From: Anaeropeptidivorans aminofermentans
Lineage (GTDB): Bacteria; Bacillota; Clostridia; Lachnospirales; UBA5962
Direction: 5' to 3'
Length of the DNA: 64,000 bases
Assembly: GCF_940670685.1 (NCBI RefSeq)
Contig: NZ_OW711693.1
Coordinates: 3,348,001-3,412,000, forward strand
Shown in pieces: positions 1 to 8,077 of this stretch (the first letter of the stretch is position 1; each line of letters opens with the position of its first letter). The notes beneath the pieces were generated by a model. The model searched no databases and had not been told where the DNA came from. It saw only the letters and a program-made list of their open reading frames with translations. Both the position numbers and the translations under genes were made by a program.

Positions 1-2
1 CC

Positions 3-644
3 GTTATATTTTTGCAGGGCTGTAACTTTAACTGTATGTTCTGCCATAACCCTGAAACCATACCTTTTAAAGGTGACGGCGTAAAAAAAATGACGGTTGC
101 CGAAGTGTTTGATGAAATTGGAACAGCCATTAATTTTATACGGGGCATTACAGTTTCAGGCGGTGAAGCAACCCTTCAGCATGAATTTCTGACAGCGCTT
201 TTTAAAGCCGCAAGAATTAAAGGTCTCACAACATTTATAGACAGCAACGGTTCTTTGGATTTGAAAAGCTACCCGGAGCTTATGAAATATACGGATTATG
301 TTATGCTTGATATTAAGTCTTTTGATAATGAAGAGCATCTCAAAATTACAGGAATGCCAAATACAACAGTTTTAAAAAATATGCGCTTTCTGGCGGAAAA
401 AGGAATGCTTTTTGAGGTCCGCACTGTAATATCGCCGAATATGCTTGACTGTGAAAAAACTGTAAGGGCAGTTTCTAAATTCATCGCCCCTTTTAAAACG
501 ATCCGCTATAAACTCATAAAATACCGTGTAAACGGAGTACGGGAAGAATATATAAGACAGATGAAATGCCCCACAAAGGACTTTATGGAGAAGATGCGCT
601 CCATTGCTTTGGCAGAAGGAGTAAAGGATATTGTGGTATTATAA
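3..644 (+). CDS. yjjW: YjjW-like glycyl-radical enzyme activase, 5' truncated by window
   Basis: Radical SAM protein whose start lies upstream of the window; the frame is open from base 3. The Cx3Cx2C cluster motif (CNFNCMFC) near the left edge binds the SAM-reducing 4Fe-4S cluster. The later FIRGITVSGGEAT and DSNG segments match the YjjW activase family, which installs the glycyl radical in YjjI-type partner enzymes. In E. coli YjjW a ferredoxin-like double-cluster insert follows the radical SAM cysteines; here the sequence goes straight from CHNPET to the next core element, so this is a short form. The partner glycyl radical enzyme should lie upstream, outside the window. A strong terminator follows. 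An NrdG/PFL-activase relative is the alternative. Confidence 0.75.
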   Translation, partial: VIFLQGCNFNCMFCHNPETIPFKGDGVKKMTVAEVFDEIGTAINFIRGITVSGGEATLQHEFLTALFKAARIKGLTTFIDSNGSLDLKSYPELMKYTDYVMLDIKSFDNEEHLKITGMPNTTVLKNMRFLAEKGMLFEVRTVISPNMLDCEKTVRAVSKFIAPFKTIRYKLIKYRVNGVREEYIRQMKCPTKDFMEKMRSIALAEGVKDIVVL

Positions 645-708
645 ATAGAGCATTGCTCATTAAAATAAATAATATATTGATTTCTTTTCATTGTTCCCTC
701 TAAAAATA

Positions 709-766
709 ATTCACCCCGATTATGAAACAGTAACTATACTGAATCATAATTGGGGTGAATCTTTTA
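709..766 (+). terminator. Intrinsic terminator after the activase gene
   Basis: The arms ATTCACCCC and GGGGTGAAT, extended by an inner ATTATGA/TCATAAT stem, are followed by a CTTTTATATA tail. It lies 65 nt past the activase stop codon. Confidence 0.75.
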
Positions 767-905
767 TATAATAAATTTCATATAAAGAAGTAACAAAAAC
801 AGATTCCCTACGGATTCAAAAATACGGATTTCCTTCGGAAACAGTACATTTTTGAACCCTCATGAATATATGGTTTTGTTACTGTTTAGCCTTAAATTTA
901 CTATA
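767..905. repeat. Family A intergenic repeat (MITE-like), copy 1
   Basis: About 139 bp with inverted ends (left ATAAATTTCA, right TAAATTTACTATA). Inner inverted arms contain GTAACAAAAAC on the left and GTTTTGTTACTG on the right. The middle (CGGATTTCCTTCGGAAAC) is shared with the copy before hflX. It encodes nothing. Confidence 0.7.
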
Positions 906-1003
906 AGCCGTAATTAGAGATTTAAAAAGCCATTTTATACCAAGGGAACTTGAAAAATTGTACACGCGTAGGCTGGTAAGCAGTTTTTCAATTGTGCCCT
1001 TAC

Positions 1004-1041
1004 TATAGTTAACAAACAAGTATTCAAGTTCGTTAACTATA
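1004..1041. repeat. Short palindromic repeat (TAGTTAACAAAC type)
   Basis: Inverted repeat with arms around TATAGTTAACAAAC and GTTAACTATA. A closely related palindrome occurs at 23778-23813. It lies between two convergent transcription units and may act as a weak terminator. Confidence 0.55.
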
Positions 1042-1079
1042 AAAGAGGTATTGCAAAATAATCTTGCAACACCTCTTTA
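1042..1079 (-). terminator. Terminator of the DUF3343 gene, possibly bidirectional
   Basis: AAAGAGGT and ACCTCTTT arms with an inner TTGCAA/TTGCAA stem, abutting the stop codon of the minus-strand gene. Confidence 0.7.
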
Positions 1080-1325
1080 TTATGCGATTTCTTCCAGATT
1101 GCCTTTTTCGTCCATGATATAGGCCTTTTCAATTTCTATTTCTGAATTTTTGGCAATAGTTTTTGCTGCACCGTAGTCTTCTTCCTTAATCCTTGCTGCC
1201 AGTCCGCAGGAGGCGCTTATGGCCCTTGGAACAGGAATGATTTTAATCCCTATATTATTTTCCATAGCGGCCTTTTCCATATATATAGCCGCATGGGTAT
1301 TATGAAAGGTAAATAAATTATACAT
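1080..1325 (-). CDS. DUF3343 protein (putative Se/S carrier-like), copy 1
   Basis: An 81-residue protein with the family signature: an N-terminal TFH strand and the central PVPRAISASCG segment carrying one conserved cysteine. DUF3343 genes are known to co-occur with selenium and sulfur trafficking genes (SirA/TusA, SelD, EF2568-type desulfurases); the cysteine is thought to carry Se or S. GAGGAC lies just before the ATG. It is divergent from a LysR gene that precedes a cysteine desulfurase, so the three genes form a likely functional set. A second DUF3343 paralog lies at 36249-36503. The biochemical role is inferred from context only. Confidence 0.85.
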   Translation of the reverse strand: MYNLFTFHNTHAAIYMEKAAMENNIGIKIIPVPRAISASCGLAARIKEEDYGAAKTIAKNSEIEIEKAYIMDEKGNLEEIA

Positions 1326-1573
1326 TTTGTCCTCATTCTTTAGATAATATAATCAATTTTATTATTTATCTTTATTATATAATATAAGGCATGGCTTTTT
1401 ATATTGACTTTCTTATACTTTATATTTTTAATTATAAGTTTTATTTATACTTTGTTTTAAATTTATCCCTTTATGCCTGATGAATAGAATGTTCCGGGAA
1501 GAACCCTTATTTTTATAATTCTTTATATTCCTATCTATTTGTTTTTTTTATGATATTGAACAGTTTATTTATT

Positions 1574-1601
1574 TTGCTTATATGATAAAATATGTTATAG
1601 T
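1574..1601 (+). promoter_or_regulatory. Probable promoter of the LysR gene
   Basis: TTGCTT and TATAGT separated by 16 bp, about 75 nt before the LysR start, in a very AT-rich divergent spacer. Confidence 0.4.
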
Positions 1602-1674
1602 ACTAATGTAGATATTTTTATAATTATGTAAAATTATTAACTATAATGTTTATTAAGCATAGAAGGAGCTTCCA

Positions 1675-2556
1675 ATGAATACAAGGCAAATGGAGATATT
1701 TGTAAGCATCATCAGATACGGAAATTTTTCAAATGCGGCTAAAAAGCTTTATTTAAGCCAGCCTGCAGTGAGCGCAAATATCGATCTTTTGGAAAAGGAG
1801 CTTGAATCAAAGCTTCTTATAAGGCAAGGCAGAAAGGCTACTCTTACGGAGAAGGGGAAAATCTTTTATGATTATTGCATTTCTGTTTTAGGAATGACTG
1901 AAAAAACCGTTCAGCTTATTAAAGACAGCGATGAAATTTCCGGTACCCTTCATATAGCGTCAAGCTTTGTGCCGGGACTTTATCTTCTTCCAAAATTCAT
2001 GAATGAATTTAAAGAGGTAAACCCAAACCTTAAATTTGAACTAAATATTAAAAATTCAAAGACCGCTTATGACGGCATTTTAAGCAATAAATATGATATG
2101 GGCTTTGTAGGCTCTTTAAGTAAAAATGACTGTATCCTCCAAAGAAAAATATTTGTAGATCATATGGTCTTAATCGCCCCTAATGTTCCGCCTTATAACG
2201 AATTCCCCCCTGAAATAAGCCTTGATGATATTAAGGACCTTCCTTTTCTCATGCGTACCATAGGCTCCAGCACCTTAAGCATAGCCGAAAAGGAGCTTGC
2301 AAAAAAAGGCCTGGATATCGCTTCTCTCAACACGGTAGCGTCCTTTGACAGCGGAGAGGCCGTGATTCAAGGGGTGCTTAAAAACCTTGGGGTTGCAATC
2401 ATATCTTCCATATGTGTTGAAGATAATCCGAATATTCTTAAATTCCAGATAAAAGACGTTGCTATGAAGAGGGATTTTTATGCTATAATACCTAACAATG
2501 AATACTTATCCCCTAAGGTTACTTCCTTTTACGAATTTTTACCGGATTTATCCTAA
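1675..2556 (+). CDS. LysR-family transcriptional regulator
   Basis: At 293 residues it has the usual LysR length. The N-terminal winged helix-turn-helix is clear (MEIFVSIIRYGNFSNAAKKL then LSQPAVSANI, residues 4-40). A periplasmic-binding-protein-like effector domain fills residues 90-290. AAGGAG sits 7 nt before the ATG. It is divergent from DUF3343 and 112 bp upstream of a co-directional cysteine desulfurase, so it probably controls one or both in response to a sulfur- or selenium-related metabolite. That target is inferred from position; no effector residues are diagnostic. Confidence 0.9.
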   Translation: MNTRQMEIFVSIIRYGNFSNAAKKLYLSQPAVSANIDLLEKELESKLLIRQGRKATLTEKGKIFYDYCISVLGMTEKTVQLIKDSDEISGTLHIASSFVPGLYLLPKFMNEFKEVNPNLKFELNIKNSKTAYDGILSNKYDMGFVGSLSKNDCILQRKIFVDHMVLIAPNVPPYNEFPPEISLDDIKDLPFLMRTIGSSTLSIAEKELAKKGLDIASLNTVASFDSGEAVIQGVLKNLGVAIISSICVEDNPNILKFQIKDVAMKRDFYAIIPNNEYLSPKVTSFYEFLPDLS

Positions 2557-2618
2557 ACCACAGGAATATAAAGTGTTATTCTAAATCTATGTAACACTGC
2601 TTAAAATATGGCCTGAAA

Positions 2619-2652
2619 ATGTTTTGAAGGGGTAATGTATTTTTCAAAACAT
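2619..2652 (+). promoter_or_regulatory. Leader hairpin immediately before the desulfurase RBS
   Basis: Perfect 10-bp arms ATGTTTTGAA and TTCAAAACAT around a 14-nt loop end 3 nt before the GGAGG of the next gene. The loop itself contains GGGG. It could modulate translation or be a weak attenuator. Confidence 0.4.
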
Positions 2653-2668
2653 ATTGGAGGATTCAACT

Positions 2669-3817
2669 ATGGAATATATTCATCTGAATTACGCGGCTAC
2701 TTCTGCAAAAAAGCCCCGTCAAAGTATAGATGCAATGATAAGCTATCTTAATGCAAACAATTCCCTGAGCCCGGGAAGAGGCGGAGAAGCCTCTCTTTCG
2801 GAAGGCAGGCTTGAAATAGAAGCAAGATTAAGCCTCTGCCGCCTTTTTAATGTGAAAAGGCCTGAGGAAATCATATTTACTCAAAACGCCACCACAAGCC
2901 TTAATATGGCTATAAACGGCCTTGTAAGGAAAGGCTGTCACGTTATTACAACCTCTATGGAGCATAACGCAGTTGCAAGGCCCTTAGAGCTTTTAAGACA
3001 GAAGGGCATTATAGAGCTTAGCATTATCCCCTGCAATGCGGACGGAACATTAGGCCCTGAAACAATAAAAGATTATATAAAAGAAAATACAAGGCTTATG
3101 GTAATGACCCATGCCTCAAATCTTACGGGGGCCATACTGGATTATGAAAAAGCCTCCCTAATAGCCAAGGAACACGGCCTTTTCTTTATTCTTGACGCCG
3201 CTCAAAGCGCAGGCTATTGTGCAATAGATTTTGACAACTCAGCTATAGACGTTCTGGCTTTTACAGGCCATAAAAGCCTTATGGGCCCTACGGGAACAGG
3301 GGGCTTTATCATAAAAAAAGAAATTGCAGATGAAATGGAACCCTTTATCACAGGCGGCACAGGAAGCATATCCCATTTGCTTACACAGCCGGATTTTCTG
3401 CCGGATAAATTTGAATCGGGAACTCCTAACATGCTTGGCATCATCGGCCTTAAAGCTTCCGTGGATTTTATATTGGATACAGGCGTCGATAAAATCAGAA
3501 AACATGAAGAGACGCTTACAAGAGCCTTTCTTTCAGGCCTTCAAGACATACCCGTAAAGGTATACGGACCTGAGGATATTTCAATCCATGCCCCTGTAGT
3601 AAGCATTTCTTCCGATAAAATGGATTGCAGTATGCTAAGCTCTGTTCTTTTTGAGGAATACGGAATCATCACAAGGCCGGGGCTTCATTGCTCCCCTCTT
3701 GCCCATAAAACCATCGGCACTTATCCCGAAGGAACCCTTCGTTTTAGCTTTGGATATTTTACTACCATGGAAGAAATTAAATTTGCCTTGAAGGCGCTTT
3801 CGGAGATATTAAAATAA
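2669..3817 (+). CDS. Cysteine desulfurase family protein (class V aminotransferase, EF2568 type)
   Basis: PLP-dependent class V aminotransferase fold of 382 residues. The PLP-lysine segment is AFTGHKSLMGPTGTGG. HASNLTGA and DAAQSAG are the cofactor-contacting motifs, and the catalytic loop cysteine is in RPGLHCSPLAHKT. Members like this (TIGR01977 group) release S or Se from cysteine/selenocysteine and are often linked to SelD and selenium-dependent hydroxylases. The ATG at 2669 is chosen because TTGGAGG lies 8 nt upstream; an in-frame TTG at 2654 would fall inside that RBS. It follows the LysR gene and ends in a hairpin terminator. Confidence 0.85.
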   Translation: MEYIHLNYAATSAKKPRQSIDAMISYLNANNSLSPGRGGEASLSEGRLEIEARLSLCRLFNVKRPEEIIFTQNATTSLNMAINGLVRKGCHVITTSMEHNAVARPLELLRQKGIIELSIIPCNADGTLGPETIKDYIKENTRLMVMTHASNLTGAILDYEKASLIAKEHGLFFILDAAQSAGYCAIDFDNSAIDVLAFTGHKSLMGPTGTGGFIIKKEIADEMEPFITGGTGSISHLLTQPDFLPDKFESGTPNMLGIIGLKASVDFILDTGVDKIRKHEETLTRAFLSGLQDIPVKVYGPEDISIHAPVVSISSDKMDCSMLSSVLFEEYGIITRPGLHCSPLAHKTIGTYPEGTLRFSFGYFTTMEEIKFALKALSEILK

Positions 3818-3839
3818 GAAACTAAAAGCATCATGAGCC

Positions 3840-3890
3840 AGGGTAGTATGGTAAAGCCTGATAAGAAACTTTATGCTGCCCTCTTTTTTA
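3840..3890 (+). terminator. Intrinsic terminator after the desulfurase
   Basis: AGGGTAG and CTGCCCT arms with an inner TAAAG/CTTTA pairing are followed by CTTTTTTTAT. Confidence 0.65.
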
Positions 3891-3978
3891 TCTGCAGGTT
3901 TTGAGTTATTTATATACAATACGAACATTATGCTATCCTAATCACGGCCATATCATAATTGCGTTTGATAGCATTATA

Positions 3979-4103
3979 TATTAACGTGAGTTCGATGGAA
4001 TTAAAATTCTGCTAACTTTAGATTATATTCGTACAAATTTACAGAAAAAACACTGCAAATTGATACTTATAGGGTGAAAAATCCTACGGATTTTCCACGT
4101 TAC
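3979..4103. repeat. Family F mosaic repeat, copy 1
   Basis: It shares three modules with 9841-9999: TAACGTGAGTTCGA (direct), TTCGTACAAATTTACAG...ACTGCAA at 4028-4058 (inverted there), and AAAATCC-ACGGATTTTCCACGTTA (direct). Non-coding. Confidence 0.55.
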
Positions 4104-4195
4104 ATTATACTTTAAATATAGCTTTGTATGGATTTTTTATAATTTGTTTGCCTTTTGCTAATAAGCTGATGAACAATGCAGATGTGAGGTAATGT

Positions 4196-4729
4196 ATGAT
4201 GAAAAAGGGATTTAAAATAGCCTTTTATGTAATAGCTGTCTTCTATGTCTTCTTAATGCTTGATTTGTTTTTTAGAATTAATGTTATTTCCAGCGGCGGC
4301 GGTATAGCCCGCAGTTATAATTTAATCCCCTTCAGGACAATCTGGGGGTACGCAAGCCGGAATATTCATGTATCTAAATCTCTTATTCTAAATAATATCC
4401 TTGGAAATATCGCTGTATTCATTCCCTATGGCCTGTATCTCCAGGTGCTTCTGAAAAACAAAGCTTTCGGTAAATCTCTATTGGCGGTGATTATTACATC
4501 GGTTTCCATAGAGCTGATTCAGTTTATTTTTGTCATAGGGGCTGCTGACATAGATGATTTTATATTAAACGTCTGCGGCGGCATCATTGGTATCCTTGGG
4601 TATAAAGTCCTGCGGAAATTATTTCGTGAAGCAGGTAAAACAAAGACTGCTGTAACTTTAATTTCTCTTATCGTCGGTCTTCCTGTTATGTTTTTATATT
4701 TTATGGTCTGTATCTATAGATACTTTTAA
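4196..4729 (+). CDS. VanZ family membrane protein
   Basis: A 177-residue protein with about five hydrophobic segments. VanZ signatures are NNILGNIAVFIPYG (60s-70s), SIELIQFIF and DIDDFILNVCGG. VanZ proteins are small polytopic membrane proteins; the founding member gives low-level teicoplanin resistance, but most chromosomal members have no assigned role. GAGG precedes two adjacent ATGs (4196 and 4199), either usable. It stands alone, with a gene-poor spacer on each side. Confidence 0.9.
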   Translation: MMKKGFKIAFYVIAVFYVFLMLDLFFRINVISSGGGIARSYNLIPFRTIWGYASRNIHVSKSLILNNILGNIAVFIPYGLYLQVLLKNKAFGKSLLAVIITSVSIELIQFIFVIGAADIDDFILNVCGGIIGILGYKVLRKLFREAGKTKTAVTLISLIVGLPVMFLYFMVCIYRYF

Positions 4730-4918
4730 AATTGGACGCAATGTGCAGTTATCAGGTATTATATTTAATTCAATATAAAATAGCCGTATTGCCGATTTAG
4801 ATTTATTCCGACTGTGTAAATACAGATTGAACTGGCATAAATAAAGCAACTCTAAATTGACAAGGCTTTTTTAAGTACTCCGGCTATAAAGGCAATTGGA
4901 CCCTATATCTATGGAGCA

Positions 4919-6409
4919 TCACGCCTTCACATCAAATTTAATATCTTTAAATGCCTGAGGTGCTTCGCCGAATTTTTCCCCAGGCTCATCGGAAATTAAA
5001 TTAAAGGCCTTTTCCATTTCCATTACGTCAAGGGCAGTGATTTCATATCCTTTTTCCTTTAATAAATTGCCCAGAATCCCCGTGTTTTTTCTTAAAAGCG
5101 TCATGGCTTCCATATTATTCATTCGGAACTGAATATTAAGCCTTTTTTCCGATTTCTGTATGTAAGCTTCTATCCTTCCTATATTTAAGGTATTGAGGGC
5201 AATCAGGGCGGATATAGCGCCGCCTTTTTTCTTTGCGGATTTTTCTCCGAAAACATAAAGCTCCCCTTCCATGGGGCCCTTTAATGTGTGAATGGGAATC
5301 GGCACATATACACAGGTTTTAATTTCATTTAAAAACTCAATATTTTCTTTAAAATTATTTATGATACGGCTGGCTTCGTCCCTTTGCCCGCCTGATTTTT
5401 CTATGATTTCCTCGGCCTTTGAGGCTTTGGTTCTTAAATCATTCAGAAGCTCGTTTATTTCCTCAGGGTTTTCAAATTTCAAGAGGACTTTCTTAATCGC
5501 TTCTTCTTTGGAAAGTATTTTTTCCGGCTCGCCTTCTTTTTTCACCGGGAAAGACATTTCTTCTTTTTCATCTATGATGATTTTTCCCTCAATGTTTTTT
5601 TCAGCGGAAGCGAGGGCTTTATCCTGCTTTATATTTTCTTTGAATAAGCTTTTATCTTCAGGGGCTTTTTCAGCTTCCATATGAATATCTTCAGGAACAG
5701 GCAAATTTATATTTTCGTTTTCCGTAAGGGGAGCTTCTTCCTGATTGAAAGGGGCAGAGGGTAATCCCTGTGTTTTATTCGGCTCTTGGGGAGATGTCTT
5801 CGGTATGCCATTGGTATTTAAGGGCATATCTCGATCAGGAAGAGGAATCGTTCCTTCCTGAAGCATCGTTTTAGGAGAAGGTGCTTCAACATCGGCTTCA
5901 AGAAAAACAGCCTTAAGGGCATGCTTTAAAGGAGATTCCTCCATATTTTCTATAATATTAAGAATATCTGTAAAGCTTTTTATAAGACCGCTCTCTCCTT
6001 TTAAAAGCCTTTCAAGCTTTCCATAAGAAGAGATAGGCATATGGTTTTTAAGCATAAATAAAGCCTTATCTAAAGAAACATCTGGGGAACCGGCGGTCGT
6101 TCTGTCCTCTCCGCCTTCTTTAAATAATTTAACAAGCTGGTTTAGTTTCTGCATATTTTCTTTGCTAACAGGCAGCCTGTTTTTTACGAGGCTTAAAATA
6201 AGCGTCATATTTTCTTCCGTGCCGGAAATATTAAGGCCGGAAAGAAGCTCTGTTAAAGAAGCTTTTAAGCTTTCTTCCGCCAAAACAGCATCAGAAGCCT
6301 TTGAAGAAGCGTTTCCTTTTATTTGCTCCGCAAGCTTTTTAGGATTACTTTCTTCGGCTTTCATAGCTTCTCTTTTAATATTTATATTTCGCAAGGGGTT
6401 TATATCCAT
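4919..6409 (-). CDS. FliK-like (flagellar hook-length control C-terminal domain) protein
   Basis: A 496-residue hydrophilic protein. The N-terminal half is helical and Lys/Glu-rich, and a low-complexity Pro/Glu/Lys stretch runs from about residue 185 to 300. A compact C-terminal domain (about 365-470: VYVPIPIHT, GELYVFGE, LNTLNIGRIEAYI, LNIQFRM, LLKEKGYEI) resembles the FliK/Flg_hook C-terminal domain. There is no signal peptide. Canonical FliK regulates hook length and sits in flagellar operons, but no flagellar genes are near, so a role in flagella is inferred only. It may instead belong to the FliK-like orphan family common in Clostridia. Confidence 0.6.
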   Translation of the reverse strand: MDINPLRNINIKREAMKAEESNPKKLAEQIKGNASSKASDAVLAEESLKASLTELLSGLNISGTEENMTLILSLVKNRLPVSKENMQKLNQLVKLFKEGGEDRTTAGSPDVSLDKALFMLKNHMPISSYGKLERLLKGESGLIKSFTDILNIIENMEESPLKHALKAVFLEADVEAPSPKTMLQEGTIPLPDRDMPLNTNGIPKTSPQEPNKTQGLPSAPFNQEEAPLTENENINLPVPEDIHMEAEKAPEDKSLFKENIKQDKALASAEKNIEGKIIIDEKEEMSFPVKKEGEPEKILSKEEAIKKVLLKFENPEEINELLNDLRTKASKAEEIIEKSGGQRDEASRIINNFKENIEFLNEIKTCVYVPIPIHTLKGPMEGELYVFGEKSAKKKGGAISALIALNTLNIGRIEAYIQKSEKRLNIQFRMNNMEAMTLLRKNTGILGNLLKEKGYEITALDVMEMEKAFNLISDEPGEKFGEAPQAFKDIKFDVKA

Positions 6410-6546
6410 TTTATCACCTGTGCTTATTTCGTTTTAAAACAGATGTTTATTTTAAAATTGCATTAACTTTTCTCAATCGTTATGAGCATTTTAAGTCAAT
6501 TGCCATATTAAAAATATCGGCTTTTTCCCTTCGGGTCTTGATATGC

Positions 6547-7254
6547 TTATTCCTCTACAAAAAGCTGAACCATAATATAGCCGTATTCCGCGCTTTCGCA
6601 TATGCCGACACCCATTTTATTAAACCTTCTGTTTAATATATTTCCTCTGTGGGCAGGGCTTCCCATAATGCTGTCATGGGCCTTTTCAATATTCTTTCCT
6701 CCTGCGATGTTTTCACTTGCGCTGTTATATTCTATCCCCATATTTTTAAGCATTTTAAAGGGTGTGCCGTATTTAGGAGAAAAATGGCCGAAATAGCCCT
6801 CTTCCTCTATATCCTTAGCCTTAAGCAGGGCTATTTCATTAAGCCTTTCATCCCACTGAAAAGGTTTTAATCCTCCTTCAAGCCTTGCTTTATTGGCAAG
6901 GTCAAATAAAATGCCTGCATCCGAAACCCCTTTGTAGCTGCTTTCTGCGTCCCCTTCCATTTCAGGCTCCGTATAAATTTCTGTCACCCTGACGTATTCT
7001 TTATAGACTAATCCTACGGTTTTATCTTCCAGCTGAACAAGATACCATTCGTCCATCGCCCCTAAAATATCAAAGCCTTCTCCCTGATAAATTTCCTTTA
7101 TGATGCCGTGGCCTGTCCCCGGACCTGTTCTCATATTAAGCCCTTCGGAGGCTACCTCTCCCCGCTTTTCAGGAATGCTTTCAAGACCATATGCAAATGC
7201 CCCGGAGGATATTACAAACATCGCCGTAAGGGCAAGTATTACCTTCTTTTTCAT
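6547..7254 (-). CDS. Secreted SH3b-CAP (SCP/YkwD) domain protein
   Basis: A 235-residue protein with a signal peptide (KKKVILALTAMFVISSGAFAYG), a bacterial SH3 domain at about 30-95 (GLNMRTGPGTGHGIIKEIYQGEGFDIL) and a C-terminal CAP domain at about 115-235 (NKARLEGGLKPFQWDERL, YFGHFSP, SENIAGG, SPAHRGNIL). CAP proteins of the YkwD type are extracytoplasmic and of uncertain activity; the SH3b domain probably binds peptidoglycan. The ATG at 7254 has CAGGGAAG just upstream; a TTG at 7275 would place that RBS inside the gene. It is followed by the FliK-like gene in the same direction. Confidence 0.9.
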   Translation of the reverse strand: MKKKVILALTAMFVISSGAFAYGLESIPEKRGEVASEGLNMRTGPGTGHGIIKEIYQGEGFDILGAMDEWYLVQLEDKTVGLVYKEYVRVTEIYTEPEMEGDAESSYKGVSDAGILFDLANKARLEGGLKPFQWDERLNEIALLKAKDIEEEGYFGHFSPKYGTPFKMLKNMGIEYNSASENIAGGKNIEKAHDSIMGSPAHRGNILNRRFNKMGVGICESAEYGYIMVQLFVEE

Positions 7255-7278
7255 TGCGCTTCCCTGCCTTTTCAATTG

Positions 7279-7410
7279 TATAGTAAAACAAATTAATTAC
7301 CGTAAGAAAAACCGTATATTTTAAATAGCTTAAATATAGCATCTTTATATATAAGCCGTTTATAAAAATAGATTTTTGTTACTGCCTTGGAATTGTCTTC
7401 CTGTATACTG
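7279..7410. repeat. Family A repeat, diverged copy
   Basis: The left part contains TATAGTAAAACAAATTAAT and GTAAGAAAAACCGTATATTTTAA. The right part contains AAGCCGTTTATAAAAATAG and TTTTTGTTACTGCC. It occupies the spacer between the CAP gene start and the tRNA promoter. Confidence 0.6.
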
Positions 7411-7652
7411 CGGCAAGCTTTAAAAATAACAAAGACATCTGATGTTTTTAAGTCATAACCTATAGCCATGCCTTTACTGTCCTGATATTTACTTTGCCGT
7501 AATTAGTATATTTACCATTATTGTGAATCAATGGTAAAAAAATATGCTGGAAATCTTTGGCCGGAAGCAGAATGGAATTATAGCAGATAGTATTTTAACC
7601 TTAAAATAAACGCTTTTATTATTTTATGGTGCTGATTATTTATCATTTATTG

Positions 7653-7681
7653 TTGACATGAGGATTCTTATGTATTATAAT
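7653..7681 (+). promoter_or_regulatory. Consensus sigma-A promoter for the tRNA pair
   Basis: TTGACA and TATAAT, both perfect, with a 17-bp spacer. The expected start is 10-12 nt before tRNA-Phe. Confidence 0.9.
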
Positions 7682-7698
7682 GGCTTTTGTTGCAAAGC

Positions 7699-7771
<73 letters not shown>

Positions 7772-7778
7772 TATACTT

Positions 7779-7851
7779 GGGTCACTAGCTCAGTTGGTAG
7801 AGCACTGGACTTTTAATCCAGGCGTCCCGGGTTCGAACCCCGGGTGACTCA
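7779..7851 (+). tRNA. tRNA-Lys (TTT)
   Basis: A 73-nt cloverleaf. Acceptor GGGTCAC pairs with GTGACTC, the anticodon loop is CTTTTAA, and the T-arm is CCGGGTTCGAACCCCGG. CCA is not encoded. It lies 7 nt after tRNA-Phe. Confidence 0.97.
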
Positions 7852-7857
7852 TCTTTT

Positions 7858-7892
7858 ATCCACAAAATAATCCTTGTTTTGTGGATTTTTTG
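7858..7892 (+). terminator. Terminator of the tRNA operon
   Basis: ATCCACAAAA and TTTTGTGGAT arms are followed directly by TTTTTG. Confidence 0.9.
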
Positions 7893-7938
7893 CAATTTAA
7901 ACTTTATTACCTGCACTTTTTCTTTCTAAATTTCAATT

Positions 7939-8025
7939 TTATCCACAGGCTTTACGTAAATTCAGGGTTTATGAACCTTTTCTTTGTGTATAAACCTGTT
8001 GATATGTTGATAAGTCTGTTGACAA
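7939..8025. other. DnaA-box-like cluster in front of the AEC permease
   Basis: TTATCCACA at 7939-7947 matches the DnaA box consensus. TGTGTATAA at 7985-7993 is a consensus box on the other strand. Three further one- or two-mismatch boxes on that strand begin at 7997, 8005 and 8017. The run may instead be part of the permease promoter region. Confidence 0.35.
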
Positions 8026-8077
8026 CTTGTTTATAAGTTGAAGCTGATACTGTTTAAGCTTCTTTCAGGAGGGCGAT

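Noticed and set aside
767-905. CRISPR array made of the recurrent hairpin repeats
   Set aside because: Copies are scattered singly over 60 kb with no regular spacer series and no cas genes.
5292-5684. 130-codon plus-strand frame opposite the FliK-like gene
   Set aside because: Antisense shadow of a Lys/Glu-rich coding region, Ser/Phe-rich as expected from the complement.
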